From Craterostigma plantagineum (taxonomy: Eukaryota > Streptophyta > Magnoliopsida > Lamiales > Linderniaceae), in assembly GCA_027422505.1 (NCBI GenBank), contig JAPQWV010000486.1, positions 186,001 through 250,000 on the forward strand: DNA of 64,000 nucleotides, read 5' to 3'. Shown piece by piece: positions 25,144-36,647 of this stretch. The notes under the pieces were generated by a model. It was given only the letters and a program-made list of their open reading frames with translations, was not told the DNA's origin and did no database searches. The position numbers and the translations under genes are program-made. Within the stretch, counting starts at the first letter, position 1; each line of letters begins with the position of its first letter.

Positions 25144-25919
25144 ATGGCTCCAATAATTAAAGCCATTCTTTACACATTCATGGCGATTAACATCATTACA
25201 ATGGTCGAGGCCCAATCGAGCAGTAACTGCTCTAGCGTGATCTTAACCATGGCTTCGTGCCTTAACTACGTCACGGGCGGTTCAGCCACGCCTTCCACGG
25301 CTTGCTGCACGTCTCTGGCGAATGTGGTCAAGACTCAGCCCATATGCCTTTGCGCAATAGTCAATAGCAACGGTGGTTCGATAGGTGGAGTCAATATTAA
25401 CCAAACCCTAGCCCTTGGCTTGCCTAATGCTTGCAACATTGAGACTCCGCCCGCCACCAAGTGTAGCGGTAATATAGCTAGGGTTTTTTCTTGTAATTAT
25501 TATTTTTTTCTTTTGATGCTAACCAATGATTTGAATTTTTTATTTAATCTGCGGTAGAGGCAATGTCTCCATTCGGTTCTCCGAAAAGTGCGCCATCGCC
25601 TGAATCTTCTTCGGCCTCAGGTAACTAAGTATTAGTTTCATGCATGAAAAGATGAACAAATGTAACGTAACTGCATTTTTTGTACACTAATGGACAATTT
25701 TCGTACGTGATAAACGATTTGGATGAACTTGAGTTAAACATATGGTTTGTATGTTTGTGTTGTTTGTTTTGGGTGTTTTACGAATTAATTGGAATTTATT
25801 CAGGATCCAAAGGTGGCATTTTTGCAAGTGGAAAGAAGATGAACATTGATCTTGAGCTTCTTGCTAATGTGGTTCTTCTCGTCATTACAATTTCATATGC
25901 TTCTGTTTACACCATATAG
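25144..25919 (+). CDS. GPI-anchored non-specific lipid-transfer protein (LTPG), 167 aa
   Basis: Three exons: 25144-25468, 25558-25620 and 25804-25919. The signal peptide spans residues 1-23 (ending VEAQ). The eight-cysteine motif is complete: NC, SC, ACC, CLC, AC and KC, with NVNQT/NINQTLALGLPNACN-type sequence before the last pair. A short Ser/Pro linker leads to the hydrophobic tail ELLANVVLLVITISYASVYTI, a GPI signal. It has one intron fewer and a shorter linker than its divergent neighbour, so the two are distant paralogues. Confidence 0.92.
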
Positions 25920-27506
25920 TCTTGTAATAAAATAATACGTATATACATGTTGTATGTGTTATATTTGTACTGTGCGTGGTAATTGTTATTGGGATTTTAT
26001 TTAGTTGTAGTCTCCTATATATAAGACTCGTGTTATATTGGTGGTAGTTTTATGAACGATTGTAACAAAGTAAATAATTATATTAAATGAGGATATATAT
26101 ACTAAGTGTTGAATAAAAACAGTCAGCAAAACAGAACAAAAGTTAGGAGGAAGTTGGTTAACTTCCTAACCCACACATTATTGTCGCACTCCTTTGACGA
26201 TTGTGCGGTGAATTAAATTTTGTTCTTATTTCTTCGTTTTATTTATTCGTTTTCTTTTTACCCTCAGCTGATTCCAATAAATCGTGTAATGAGATTGAGA
26301 ACTAATAATATTCATCATAAAACTTGTCAACTACATTGAAAGTCGACCAGGTCTTAAGCATGAAAAGGGGCCAGACATTTGTCAATCCGTTGTTCTAATA
26401 CCAGAAAGTTAATGTTTGGTAAGATCGAACTGATCTCAGTAACTGCAATAAAATAAGATGAGCCCAGAATCTCAATCGCCTTGAGTATTATGACGTAACA
26501 ATCGTGTTTTAAAAATAAATAAATACGTGTCCCTTGTATATATCAAAATATCGACAGCCAGGGGAATGTTGGACAATTTATGATGACAGTTAATTAGGAC
26601 TAACATGGAGTTTTTGGTTTGTCTCTACAAAATAAATCTATGTTGAAGTTCCTTAGGCGGCAATGTCTTATTCGATTTCATTAACGTTGTCGGACATGAT
26701 ATGTAGTGCTGTCGCAACAAGATAGCAATTCTTTAAAAATATGATTCATTTCCATCTGTAATTCTTTATTAACTCACGAGATTCAATATGATCCACATAT
26801 ATAATCACAGCACAACATCGTTGATTAAAAATGATTTAGGAATTAAATATGAGCTTCAGATGTCGTCGAGAAAAAGATCAGGAATAAGTGGTTATGAATG
26901 GAGAATGTACTACTACATCATGTGGAAAGCCATGTGATGGCATTAAATGCAGAAACAATTTGGCCCAATAAACAAAATGTGTTATTTATGTCTATTGATG
27001 TCAACTAGCTAGTGGGGATTAAGCAATGGACATTAATTGGATACATAGGTGATTGGTGCAAGAAACTTTGATGATTGGATCTATGAATGGTTGATATATT
27101 GTGCCAATTGACTAATCCCTTTTTCTACTTTCTTTTTTATTCTTTTGTAAATTGGAAGTTTTTGGACCATAAGGATATCCAAAGCCATGTGAGAGTAGGC
27201 ATTTTTCAGTAAAAAGCATGGTTTCGAAAAAAAAAAAAAGTATGCTGTTACGTTACGACATAAAATGTCTTAAGAGACTATAATCGCAACCCATGCGTTA
27301 CACATATTTTGTTTGATAAGTTGATAAGTCAATTACACATCTTTTTTACCAAAGTAGAAAAAGAGAGAGAAATGGAAAAGCAATATCTTCCTTTTTACCA
27401 TAATAACGTATTAAGCTCTCCATATTATTCCAAACCCTATAATATAACAGAAACAATTACTGCAAGAAGTAAAAGCCTTGAATCCTCAGCAGCCATTAAA
27501 AAAAAC
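25920..27506. other. Intergenic stretch
   Basis: AT-rich, between the convergent LTPG and DUF1677 genes. I see no gene, repeat or RNA I can name. Confidence 0.5.
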
Positions 27507-27860
27507 TCATTTGTTACTAACAGCATGCTGTCCTAACGATCTTCGTCTTAACATCTGCACCATACCATCAGCTACGAGCGTCGCAGGATTAGAACTGCAA
27601 TACTTAACGCAGAACGACATGTGAGCTTTAACAGCTTCGTTCATATCGCTACTGTTCTTCGTGCTATTGCGATTGCTGACGACGATGTTTTTCTTCTTCT
27701 TACCAGCCGATGATCTGTTGAGTTCGTACCTCACGGCTTCTGAACAAAGCCCGCAAAGCCACTTCCCATCGAAGGTCGATTTCACTTGATGGATGTAATG
27801 ATGTGTGCAGTCTTCTTTCAGCCCACAGCACTCGCACTTCACCATCTCTACTATGTCCAT
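27507..27860 (-). CDS. DUF1677 family protein, 117 aa
   Basis: Single exon. The N-terminal half has a compact cysteine module, VKCECCGLKEDCTHHYI then GKWLCGLCSEAVRYE, that could bind metal. The C-terminal half holds AHMSFCVKY and VADGMVQMLRRRS. These blocks in this order and the length are characteristic of plant DUF1677 proteins, whose function is not established. The upstream region has TATA-like DNA at about 27938-27945 and a long CT tract beyond it. Confidence 0.88.
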   Translation of the reverse strand: MDIVEMVKCECCGLKEDCTHHYIHQVKSTFDGKWLCGLCSEAVRYELNRSSAGKKKKNIVVSNRNSTKNSSDMNEAVKAHMSFCVKYCSSNPATLVADGMVQMLRRRSLGQHAVSNK

Positions 27861-28015
27861 TATTGTTGAAAAGCTGCTCTAATTAGAGGGAACTGTATGG
27901 GGTTATATGCGTAGGAGTGTGTGAGCATCTAACTAAATATATATAAGAAAGAAATAGAGAAGGTGTATGTAATGAATATTTCTATAGGGGAAATTGGGCA
28001 GTGGGATGGATATAT

Positions 28016-28018
<3 letters not shown>

Positions 28019-28095
<77 letters not shown>
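28019..28095. repeat. (CT)n microsatellite, about 37 units
   Basis: Almost pure CT on the plus strand, with one CCC interruption. On the coding strand of the DUF1677 gene it is a GA tract about 160-235 nt upstream of the start codon, a position where GAGA-type binding sites act in plants. Confidence 0.95.
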
Positions 28096-28099
<4 letters not shown>

Positions 28100-28100
<1 letters not shown>

Positions 28101-28615
28101 TTAAAGAGTTATTATTAGGGTTTGTGTTAGTGTTGGTTCATATGATCAAGTAATCATCGTATAATCACACCTGGATACAGTTTATTTGGACGGTGAAATA
28201 AATTATAAAAAAAAAATCATAGTGTTGTTTGAAATATTTTCACTCTACCATAGAACCATTTGATCGCATATGATTCAAGAAACTCGAAACTAATTAAGGC
28301 ATAAGTCGAGAGGAAAATTTTTTTAATGTACTAAATTCGTTATTATTATGTCGTTCACATGCCAATCGTGGCCGAACAAGCTAGACGACATAGGATGTTA
28401 CGTAGTTTTCCTGCTTTCATGCACAGAATTAAATGTGTGCTCTCATTTGATTTAAATTGTTAATGAGAGAAAAAACAAAATCGGAAAAATAATAAAAGTT
28501 TCCTAACACTTACTATCAAGAATGTTTAATTAATTGCAAATTGCACATTTTATAAAGAGTTACACGCAATAATTACCAACTTGATTTTTACGTTAGCCAC
28601 GCGTATCAAAAACCC
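28100..28615. other. Intergenic, upstream of the His-rich pair
   Basis: AT-rich; nothing beyond promoter DNA of the flanking divergent genes is visible. Confidence 0.45.
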
Positions 28616-28622
28616 TATAAAA
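28616..28622 (+). promoter_or_regulatory. TATA box of the first His-rich gene
   Basis: TATAAAA in the context CCCTATAAAATG, 81 nt before the start codon at 28703. Confidence 0.65.
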
Positions 28623-28702
28623 TGCCCCATCCCTTCATAATCAATCATACTAAGGATAGAAAAAACTCAAAATAAGACATATAGCTAATATATTCTCCCA
28701 AA

Positions 28703-29011
28703 ATGTCTCGCGTATTATTTCTCGTAGGCGTCTTGGCTTTTACAATGATGTCCCTAACATTAGCCCGTGATATCGAAGATCCAACGTTTCTCGAATTTAC
28801 GAGCGAAGAAGATTTCGAAATTTTCGAAGAAGGTGAATCGACTTTTCCACCGCCGTCCAACATGCACCACCACCGCCACCGCCATGCTCCGCCGCCCCAC
28901 GCCGGCCACCACCACCACCACGGTCACCACGGTGCTCAAGCTCAAGCTCAAGCTCCTAAGCAACACCACCACAAACACCCACTTTCTCCTGCGCCGGAGT
29001 TAGGGTTTTGA
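28703..29011 (+). CDS. Small secreted His-rich protein, 102 aa (family not recognised)
   Basis: Single-exon frame with a good TATA box upstream. Residues 1-21 are a signal peptide (MSRVLFLVGVLAFTMMSLTLA). The next 30 residues are acidic (FLEFTSEEDFEIFEEGES). The rest is dominated by His clusters mixed with Pro, Ala and Gln (HHHRHRH, HHHHHGHHG, QAQAQAPKQHHHKH) and ends PELGF. Clustered His suggests metal binding or pH-dependent charge, but that is inference. A gene of the same design lies 870 bp downstream, which supports it being real. I do not recognise a named family. Confidence 0.75.
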   Translation: MSRVLFLVGVLAFTMMSLTLARDIEDPTFLEFTSEEDFEIFEEGESTFPPPSNMHHHRHRHAPPPHAGHHHHHGHHGAQAQAQAPKQHHHKHPLSPAPELGF

Positions 29012-29784
29012 AGAAGTGTTCATGCATGATTAGTTTATAAGAAATAATTACATGTAATGAAATAGTAATAATAGTATGAATAATGTTCTTTGCTTACTAC
29101 ATTCATCTCAACGTTGATGATCGATTATCTCCCGAAATCACGAGCTTTCTCCCAAGTACCCAACGGTCGCTTTGACTAATAAAGGTCGAGCTTTTCTGTA
29201 AATGTTTGATATGCTTCAATTTAGTTACTTGACGAAGTTCGATTCATCTCAGCATCGAAATGAAAGTCCCAATTAGTTAAGTCGGTGCGTAATTAGCTAT
29301 GGTAATAATCTCTTACACTATCTATCCTACTAAACGTGAGAGATTGAAATTAATTTACACGATGGAAATTCAATCACCTAAGATTGAAAAACGACCAAAA
29401 TATGTTATGATGATGCCTCGCTCCTCCACCAAGCTAGGGGACAATATATAAAGGTCAAATGTTAACGTTGAGATGATTTTAAACCATACGGCAATCCCAT
29501 TAGTTTCTTTTGAGAGGATGTTTTAAGTCCAACCAAGAAATATGGCAATAAAACTTGTGGACATCATAATGATATTTCTATCGTGAACTATCATATATTT
29601 CTGCAGTATTGTGAAATTCATTGGCTTGAGATTTTCCGCAACTATATAAGAACAAGATCCGAGCGAAATACATTAAATCGTGATCTCAATCGTCCATTTA
29701 GCGAAGAATCTGCATGATAACCCCATTTATGTAAGACAATTAAAAAAAAAAAAAAAAAAAATCTTGCACTTCTTCGATATCCTC

Positions 29785-29792
29785 TATATATA
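29785..29792 (+). promoter_or_regulatory. TATA box of the second His-rich gene
   Basis: TATATATA, 91 nt before the start codon at 29883, a spacing close to that in the upstream paralogue. Confidence 0.6.
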
Positions 29793-29882
29793 GCGTAAGG
29801 TAGTCTCTCCGTTCTTACAAACAAGCTACGAATCAATTTCAACCTCAGAAAGTTTCTCTTAGCGAAATAATAACAATATATA

Positions 29883-30221
29883 ATGGCTCGTGTGAGTTCT
29901 TTGCTTTTCCTTGTCGCCCTATTAGTGCTAACCATCACCCCATCTTTCATCCTATGCCTCGAAAATGAGAACTTAGCACCCAATGGATTAACATTCACTT
30001 CGAATGAAGACAATATTATAATCTCGGAAGATAGTGATGATGACGTGTCAGACCGACGCCTGTCGTTCCACATTCATCCCGGCGGCCGCCACCGCCGCCA
30101 CCACCACCACATCCCGTCGGTGCTACCGATCCCCATCCCTCCCTTCTTCGATGCTCCGCCGCCGCCACCACCACATCCCGTCGGTGCTACCGCCAGCTCA
30201 AATGAATTAATAAGCGATTGA
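29883..30221 (+). CDS. Small secreted His/Pro-rich protein, 112 aa, paralogue of the preceding gene
   Basis: Single exon. Residues 1-25 form a signal peptide ending near FILC. LTFTSNEDNIIISEDSDDD matches the FTS-ED acidic block of the upstream gene (FLEFTSEEDFEIFEE), so the two look like tandem duplicates. A basic His cluster follows (HIHPGGRHRRHHHH), then a Pro-rich tail. An exact 28-nt repeat occurs twice in the 3' half (30101-30128 and 30165-30192), 64 nt apart and so read in two different frames. Function is unknown; extracellular location is inferred. Confidence 0.75.
   Translation: MARVSSLLFLVALLVLTITPSFILCLENENLAPNGLTFTSNEDNIIISEDSDDDVSDRRLSFHIHPGGRHRRHHHHIPSVLPIPIPPFFDAPPPPPPHPVGATASSNELISD
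30101..30192 (+). repeat. 28-nt intragenic direct repeat read in two frames
   Basis: CCACCACCACATCCCGTCGG plus TGCTACCG occurs at 30101-30128 and 30165-30192. The offset of 64 nt is 1 modulo 3. Copy one encodes HHHIPSVLP and copy two PPPHPVGAT. Confidence 0.9.
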
Positions 30222-33200
30222 TGGCGTACTAGTATATCTTTAATTATATTAAGTTAATGGTATTGTGGTTCCAATGATAATTAAGTTGTTTATTCACTTC
30301 TTTCTGTTTGTTATTTCGAGATTCTTGATATTATGACAACATTGGGGAAATAAAACAGTTATATTTATTGCCGCGATTGTGTCAAAATATACACTTTTTT
30401 ACCTTTTCATTGTACTATATTATAATAATGTCACCTTACTTAGCATGCCCAGCTAATTTGATAGTACTTCTTTTTTCACTTATGACGTGACGCTTAGTTG
30501 GAGGAAAGTGAAAATAAATTCCAGGCTGCGTTTGATACTCACGGACTAAAATTGACACCCTCAACATAATTATTCTTAAAAAACCTGCCTCATCAAACAC
30601 GAATGATTAAAAATATAATTAAGCCATTTAGAACTTCGTCAAACTGCCACCGGCCATCAATTCTTTTAAGACTAATTAATATATTCATTAAATCATCCGT
30701 AATTAAAACCATCACATGCTAATGCACAATCAACACTTCCATAACATCATTTATTTTCCTTCCTTTCCCCAAACACCTCCATAGCCAAGAACTCATCGGT
30801 AAAAGTGTCACAAAGAAATTGATAGAAGATCCGATTTTTAATAACAAAATCGAACTCAATGGTGGAAGAAGAAAGTTCTCGCGACCAAATTACTCTTACA
30901 CTAATCTGAACCCAACCATACACTAAAACTTGGAGAATTCAATTTCTAACAACTAAGTGGCATCACGGCAATAATAACCCAGAAAGAAGTGAACTCTTAA
31001 TTACGACATTAAAGGAAAAAAAGATTCAATCTTTGTTACTTAGAGAGATACTTCATCAAGTTCTTCGCATAAACAAGCAATTAAATGCCTATGTATCTCG
31101 AAAACGCTTTGATTTAGTTGGGCCTGGGCTGGTCGTATGTGTGAAGCCTATGAAAATTTTTCTACTAATCAACTAAAAATTGAATGCAATGAGTTCGATT
31201 AGTTTAATGTTGTGGGAATAAATTTGCACCATACCTTATTTTTGAAAAAAAAAAAAAATAAAAAAATTATCGGATCATTAAATTTCAGAGTCAACTTTCT
31301 AAAGCCGACTCACATATAATTCCAAAAATAAGAATGCTAGTTGCAAATGACCCATACGCATCTAATGTTGACCAATGCGTCACCTAACAGCAAAGCACAA
31401 GCTTGACACTGACAGTGATATAATATTGCTTAAATCTTTGACAATTATTATTACGCCTAATTAATATTTTAGTAATATTTTTTGTTCTATTCTGTTGGCT
31501 TTTCATAACACATTGCTACACATGGATTGATATTGGAGCATATTATGCCTTAATTTTCTTGCACGTATTCGATTAAGAAGAAAAGTCTTAGGTAATTGGA
31601 CCACCACAGACAAGATAAACAGAAATTGTGGGCATGTTTTCTCCAATAATTGCAGCCATGGAATTTAACAAAAAAGTGAAATTAATTGCTTTTGCTATTA
31701 TTTCAAAGCACGTGAAATTGACTATTCGATTTAGGCAACTACATATGAAAATGATGCGTTACGCATCTCTAACTGCAATGGCCATTGGAGTTGGGTATAC
31801 TATGTTTTCGATCATGAATTACGAATATGTGCTGATTTATTAGAATTTTATTTTTGCTCTGTTTATAGTCATAATGTAAACATTCGAGTAATATTAAAAA
31901 ATAACTGTAAAAGAACATACGAAGATATTAGTAGATATTAATAAAAGTGTAGCAACTAGCAAGTTACCATCGTAGCATGTACATCTCTATTTATGTTGTT
32001 TAAAACTAATTAATACATAATCATTGTCGCTGCTAGCTAAGATGCAATTTTGTTCTATGTGTTATTTTAGCAATTTATCCAATGTTACCATGTGCAGTGT
32101 TCTTCCTATGGCATTTTAAATTACAATGATTTATCTCCTGTTAATTTATTTGTCAACAATTTACAGTCGTAAAAATTATATAGAAAATTATTCAAATCGA
32201 GATAAGATAAACTTAGGCATCATTGTGGGTATCTTTACACTTGCCATATATCCAATTTAACACTATTGCAATCTCATGATAAAAGGAAAATTGAATATTA
32301 CTCTTTCTAATCATAGGCTTAGTTAGAAAGTTAGGTTCTCGTGTGCCGTTTTTCCAACGTCGTTTCTCCTTTTCTACTAAATTATATAATTAAAAGTTTT
32401 CTTTAGTAAGGCCTCGTTAACTTTTTGAATCATCTCAAATGCTAAATATATAATAAGCACACCCCCTAACTTCGTTTAGTTCTAAAGTCAACATATGCAC
32501 ATCAAACTACTTTTAAATAGAAATATTTATAGGTCCATAAATTTAGAAATCATATATATGATTTCAGCATCAATAGGGATCATAGAGCAATAGGCAAGGC
32601 ATTTAAGTTGAATCTAATTTGAGCACTGCGTGCTAAGAACCTACAATTGATATATTAGCATCATTTATATGGAATAAAAACTCGAAAATAAAATAATAAA
32701 ATAAAACATAAAAGAACCCTAGAAACTGCTGTAATAACAGAGATATGTCGAAAGTGAACTGTTACGATATACATTATTGGGTCCCCATAATTGGCCTGTC
32801 TTCATCAACCCATCGCTATTAACAATATTTCATTAAATGATTCATATCTTCTTATTAAATAAAAATTACAAATTCGTTCACATTTACGTCATCAAAGTAT
32901 GATGCAACACACTTCTCCTTGGACTATGGAGAAGCAAAAGCCCTTCTTCACCATTTCAAACAAAAACTAAAAACTTAAACCGTGGGCCGACATATACCAT
33001 CAATTGGTATATATATCTATATATTTTGTAATAAACTAGGAATTAAAGATGGCCAAATTATACACGTCGTTGAATTTCAGAGATTTGTAGTCATTATCGA
33101 GTAATATCGACTTCGTTTTTAAAAAATAAGTTCAATAAAATAAGGCATCTTCCTCCTAAGAAGGCAAGCTTGCAATTTGATCAAACGATGTCGTTTCTAT

Positions 33201-33620
33201 ATATTACAATACAAGTCCCAAATGATTCTAATACAATCAATTAAATAATTAATTAATATATGATACGTTAAGGAAGACGGAAAGGCAACAAGCGTAACAA
33301 AATGCAACAGTGTAACGTAATCTTTGACCTTATTTTCATGGCAATGAATCCAAATTTTCAACTCCGTTAGTCCAACTTGATGATTGGGATCCCAAGAAAT
33401 ACCAAAATCCCAAATTAAATAAAATGCCCAAATTCGATATTTTGGGGTCATTTACAAATCTAGGCATCCCTAGTTTTGTAATTAATTCGATATTTTGTGG
33501 CCCTGCACAGTTTTTTACATAGTTACGAAAAATAGAAAATAAAGAAAAAAGTATGAGAAAAGAAAATTCATACATGTGGATGGTCTTAACGCTTCAATTC
33601 TATCCATATTTTATTATTTT
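30222..33620. other. Long intergenic stretch
   Basis: About 3.4 kb of AT-rich DNA. A segment near 30527 (GGCTGCGTTTGATAC) resembles MITE ends but I found no partner end. A 71-codon plus frame at 31628-31843 has no supporting feature. Confidence 0.5.
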
Positions 33621-33695
33621 TTTGTCTATTTATACGGTTTAAACTCACACCCTCACAACTATTACTTCATATCCTCGAACACCCGAACCAAAATC

Positions 33696-36038
33696 ATGGC
33701 CGACGTAAAACCCCAAAGCAATGGAGGTCTGGGTTCGGGTCAGCCCGTTTTAACCAGTTTCGACCCGCCCCAGAAACCCAAGAGAAACAAGTATGCTTTA
33801 GCTTGTTCTTTCCTTGCTTCTATGACCTCCATCTTGCTCGGATACGGTAATGATTATTACAATATTACTTGGGCTATTTATTATTTCTCGTTATTACAGT
33901 TTTTAACTTTAATAATCTAACTTTATTATTACCGAAACGTATTTTTTCAGACATAGGAGTGATGAGTGGAGCAATAATCTACATAAAGCGCCAGCTCGGA
34001 CTCACCAACGTGCAAAAGGAGGTCATAATGGGAATTTTAAACCTCTACTCACTCATCGGCTCCGCCGCCGCCGGCCGTACATCCGACTGGATCGGCCGGA
34101 GGTACACCATAATCTTCGCCGGAGCCATATTCTTCGCTGGAGCTCTGCTCATGGGTTTCGCCACGAGCTACGCCTTCCTCATGGTCGGAAGGTTCGTCGC
34201 CGGAATCGGAGTCGGATATGCCCTCATGATAGCGCCGGTGTACACGGCGGAGGTCTCGCCGGCGGCGTCTCGTGGGTTCCTCTCCTCTTTCCCCGAGGTG
34301 TTCATTAACTTCGGTGAGTTGTCATTTCTGCATATTATTTTCTTTTACAATAATGTTTTTTTGTCGCTTCCATGCAATAGGTCTTAACTGTACTATTCGT
34401 TTTTCTTTTTTTCTTTTTTTGTCTCGTTGGAGAATATTCGGATCACGGGTCGGGTACATCTTGTCCTAACCTCAACTTGCAAGACTTACCAGAAGAAAAA
34501 AAGTAAATTAGGCAAACAGAAACAGAAAAGTTACAGTTACATAATCACTAATCATTATTCATGCATGGGGCATTCCTTAATGGTTGTTCTGTTCTTACAT
34601 TATTCTATCTATAGCTAGCGTGGCAATTTTCTAGTTGACATTTAGCCCAAGCTCATAAGTTTTGTGCGATTTCATCCTAAAACTAATTTAAAATAGACAT
34701 ATAGCCCATAAGATTACGAGGATTTTCTCCCATCACTTTTAGCCCAAATTACAACAACGAAATTTCACTCTTAAGTCTTGAATCAATTGTCAATATAGTA
34801 AACATAAACTCACATAAAAAAAAAAAAGTCAATACTTTTTCCGGTTACTATTTGAAGTGTTAGAATTGAGAGTTCGATACGAAACAGTTGCATCAATTGT
34901 TAACGCAACGACAAAACACGCAGGAATATTATTGGGATACGTATCGAACTACGGCTTCTCCAAACTCCCAGAAAACCTAGGATGGCGGTTCATGCTCGGA
35001 ATCGGAGCCGTCCCGTCGGTGTTCATCGCCCTCGGCGTCCTCGCCATGCCCGAGTCCCCTCGGTGGCTCGTGATGCAGGGCCGATTAGGAGACGCCAAGA
35101 AGGTGCTCGACAAAACGTCCGACTCGCCCGAAGAATCCCGCCTCCGCCTGGCCGAGATCAAGGAGGCCGCCGGAATTCCCGAAGACTGCCACGACGACGT
35201 CGTCTCGGTCTCCAAGCAGCAGCACAGCGGCGGAGGAGTGTGGAGGGACCTCCTCCTCCACCCCACGCCGGCGGTGAGGCACATACTGATGTGCGCGGTG
35301 GGAATACACTTCTTCCAGCAGGCGAGCGGGATCGACTCGGTGGTCCTCTACAGCCCGGACATATTTGAGAAGGCGGGGATTACCAGCGACAATAAGAAGC
35401 TCTTGGCCACCATGGCCGTGGGATTCGTGAAGACGACGTTCATCCTCGTCGCCACCTTCTTCCTCGACAAGTTCGGGCGGCGGCCGCTCCTCCTGTCGTC
35501 GGTGGCAGGGATGATAGTCTCGCTGGCGGGCTTGGGTTTGGGGCTCACGGCGATACACCACTCGCCGAACCACAAGCTGGAGTGGGCAGTGGCGCTCTGC
35601 ATCGCGACGGTGTTGTCCTACGTGGCGTTATTTTCGATCGGGATGGGGCCCATCACCTGGGTCTACAGCTCGGAGATCTTTCCGCTGAGGCTGAGGGCGC
35701 AGGGGTGCGGACTGGGGGTGGCGGCGAACAGGGTCACGAGCGGCGTTATTTCGATGACGTTCGTGAGCCTGAGCGAGGCGGTGACGATAGGCGGCGCGTT
35801 CTTCATCTACGCCGCCGTGGCGGTGGTGGCGTGGCTGTTCTTCTACTCGCTGCTGCCGGAGACGAGGGGGAAGACCTTGGAGGAGATGGAGAGTTTGTTT
35901 GGGACGTTTTTCGGGTGGAGGTCGACCCTCAGGGCGTTGGACGGGAAGAAGAAGTCGGAGGTTAGCGCCGGCGATGGGGTTGAAATGGTGGGGGGCAATG
36001 ATAATAACAGCGGCGGAGCCGTACATAGTAACAAGTAA
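33696..36038 (+). CDS. Polyol/monosaccharide transporter (PLT/PMT), 542 aa
   Basis: Proton-coupled sugar-alcohol symporter of the major facilitator superfamily, plasma membrane. Three exons: 33696-33846, 33951-34313 and 34924-36038; the last holds two thirds of the protein. Family landmarks in order are SILLGYDIGVMSGA, DWIGRRYTI, VGRFVAGIGVGYALMIAPVYTAE, PESPRWLVM, HFFQQASGIDSVVLYSP, DKFGRRPLLL, MGPITWVYSSEIFPLRLRAQG and PETRGKTLEEMESLF, consistent with 12 membrane spans. The cytosolic tail is Asn/Gly-rich. Length is normal for plant PLTs. A TATA-like TATTTATA lies about 65 nt upstream (near 33629). Substrate cannot be read from sequence; mannitol or sorbitol are the usual ones. It is convergent with AGB1. 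Confidence 0.95.
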
Positions 36039-36559
36039 TGAATAACAATTAGGGATGCGATACGTTGCCGTTTTGGGAACTAAGACCTAGTCCAAATGGC
36101 ATCTATGTTACTATGTGTATGTAATTTGTATAAGAAGAAAATACTTCAATGAGGTGAACTGAGAGAGGAGAGAAGACTCCAACGGTCGTTAGTCTAAAAT
36201 AGAGTATGTTTTACTTCTCTTGCCGTTAATGACTACACTTGAAGTTCCTTTTTCTTCGACATAACAAAAATTGCAAGCTCAACTAGGAAATGAGAGAGAT
36301 CTTTACACAATAAAACGTCTGGTAATAGAAACAGCATATGAACAAGGAAATTCAAGAAACGGTTTTTCCGCTTTCAGCCTTTTTACACACAGACGAAACA
36401 TTTGAAAAACTCAACCCAACGAAGCTTCTGAATCAGAACAACGCACCAAACATTGACCATAAAAAGCAACAACAACCACAATTCTCAGGCACATTACGTC
36501 GTAAATCCCCTCATGTCGATCGATCGATATTTGCCAACAACACCGAGGCTCCTATCTTA

Positions 36560-36616
36560 CTAGATCACTCTTCTATGTCCTCCAAATGCCCAAATCTGCC
36601 ATCGAACCAAAAACAG

Positions 36617-36647
<31 letters not shown>

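Noticed and set aside
31628..31843. 71-codon plus frame
   Set aside because: No signal peptide, domain or promoter evidence, and isolated in a 3.4-kb gene-free stretch.
35085..36026. Several long minus and plus frames over the transporter's last exon
   Set aside because: Shadows created by the high GC content of that exon; the transporter frame has all family motifs.
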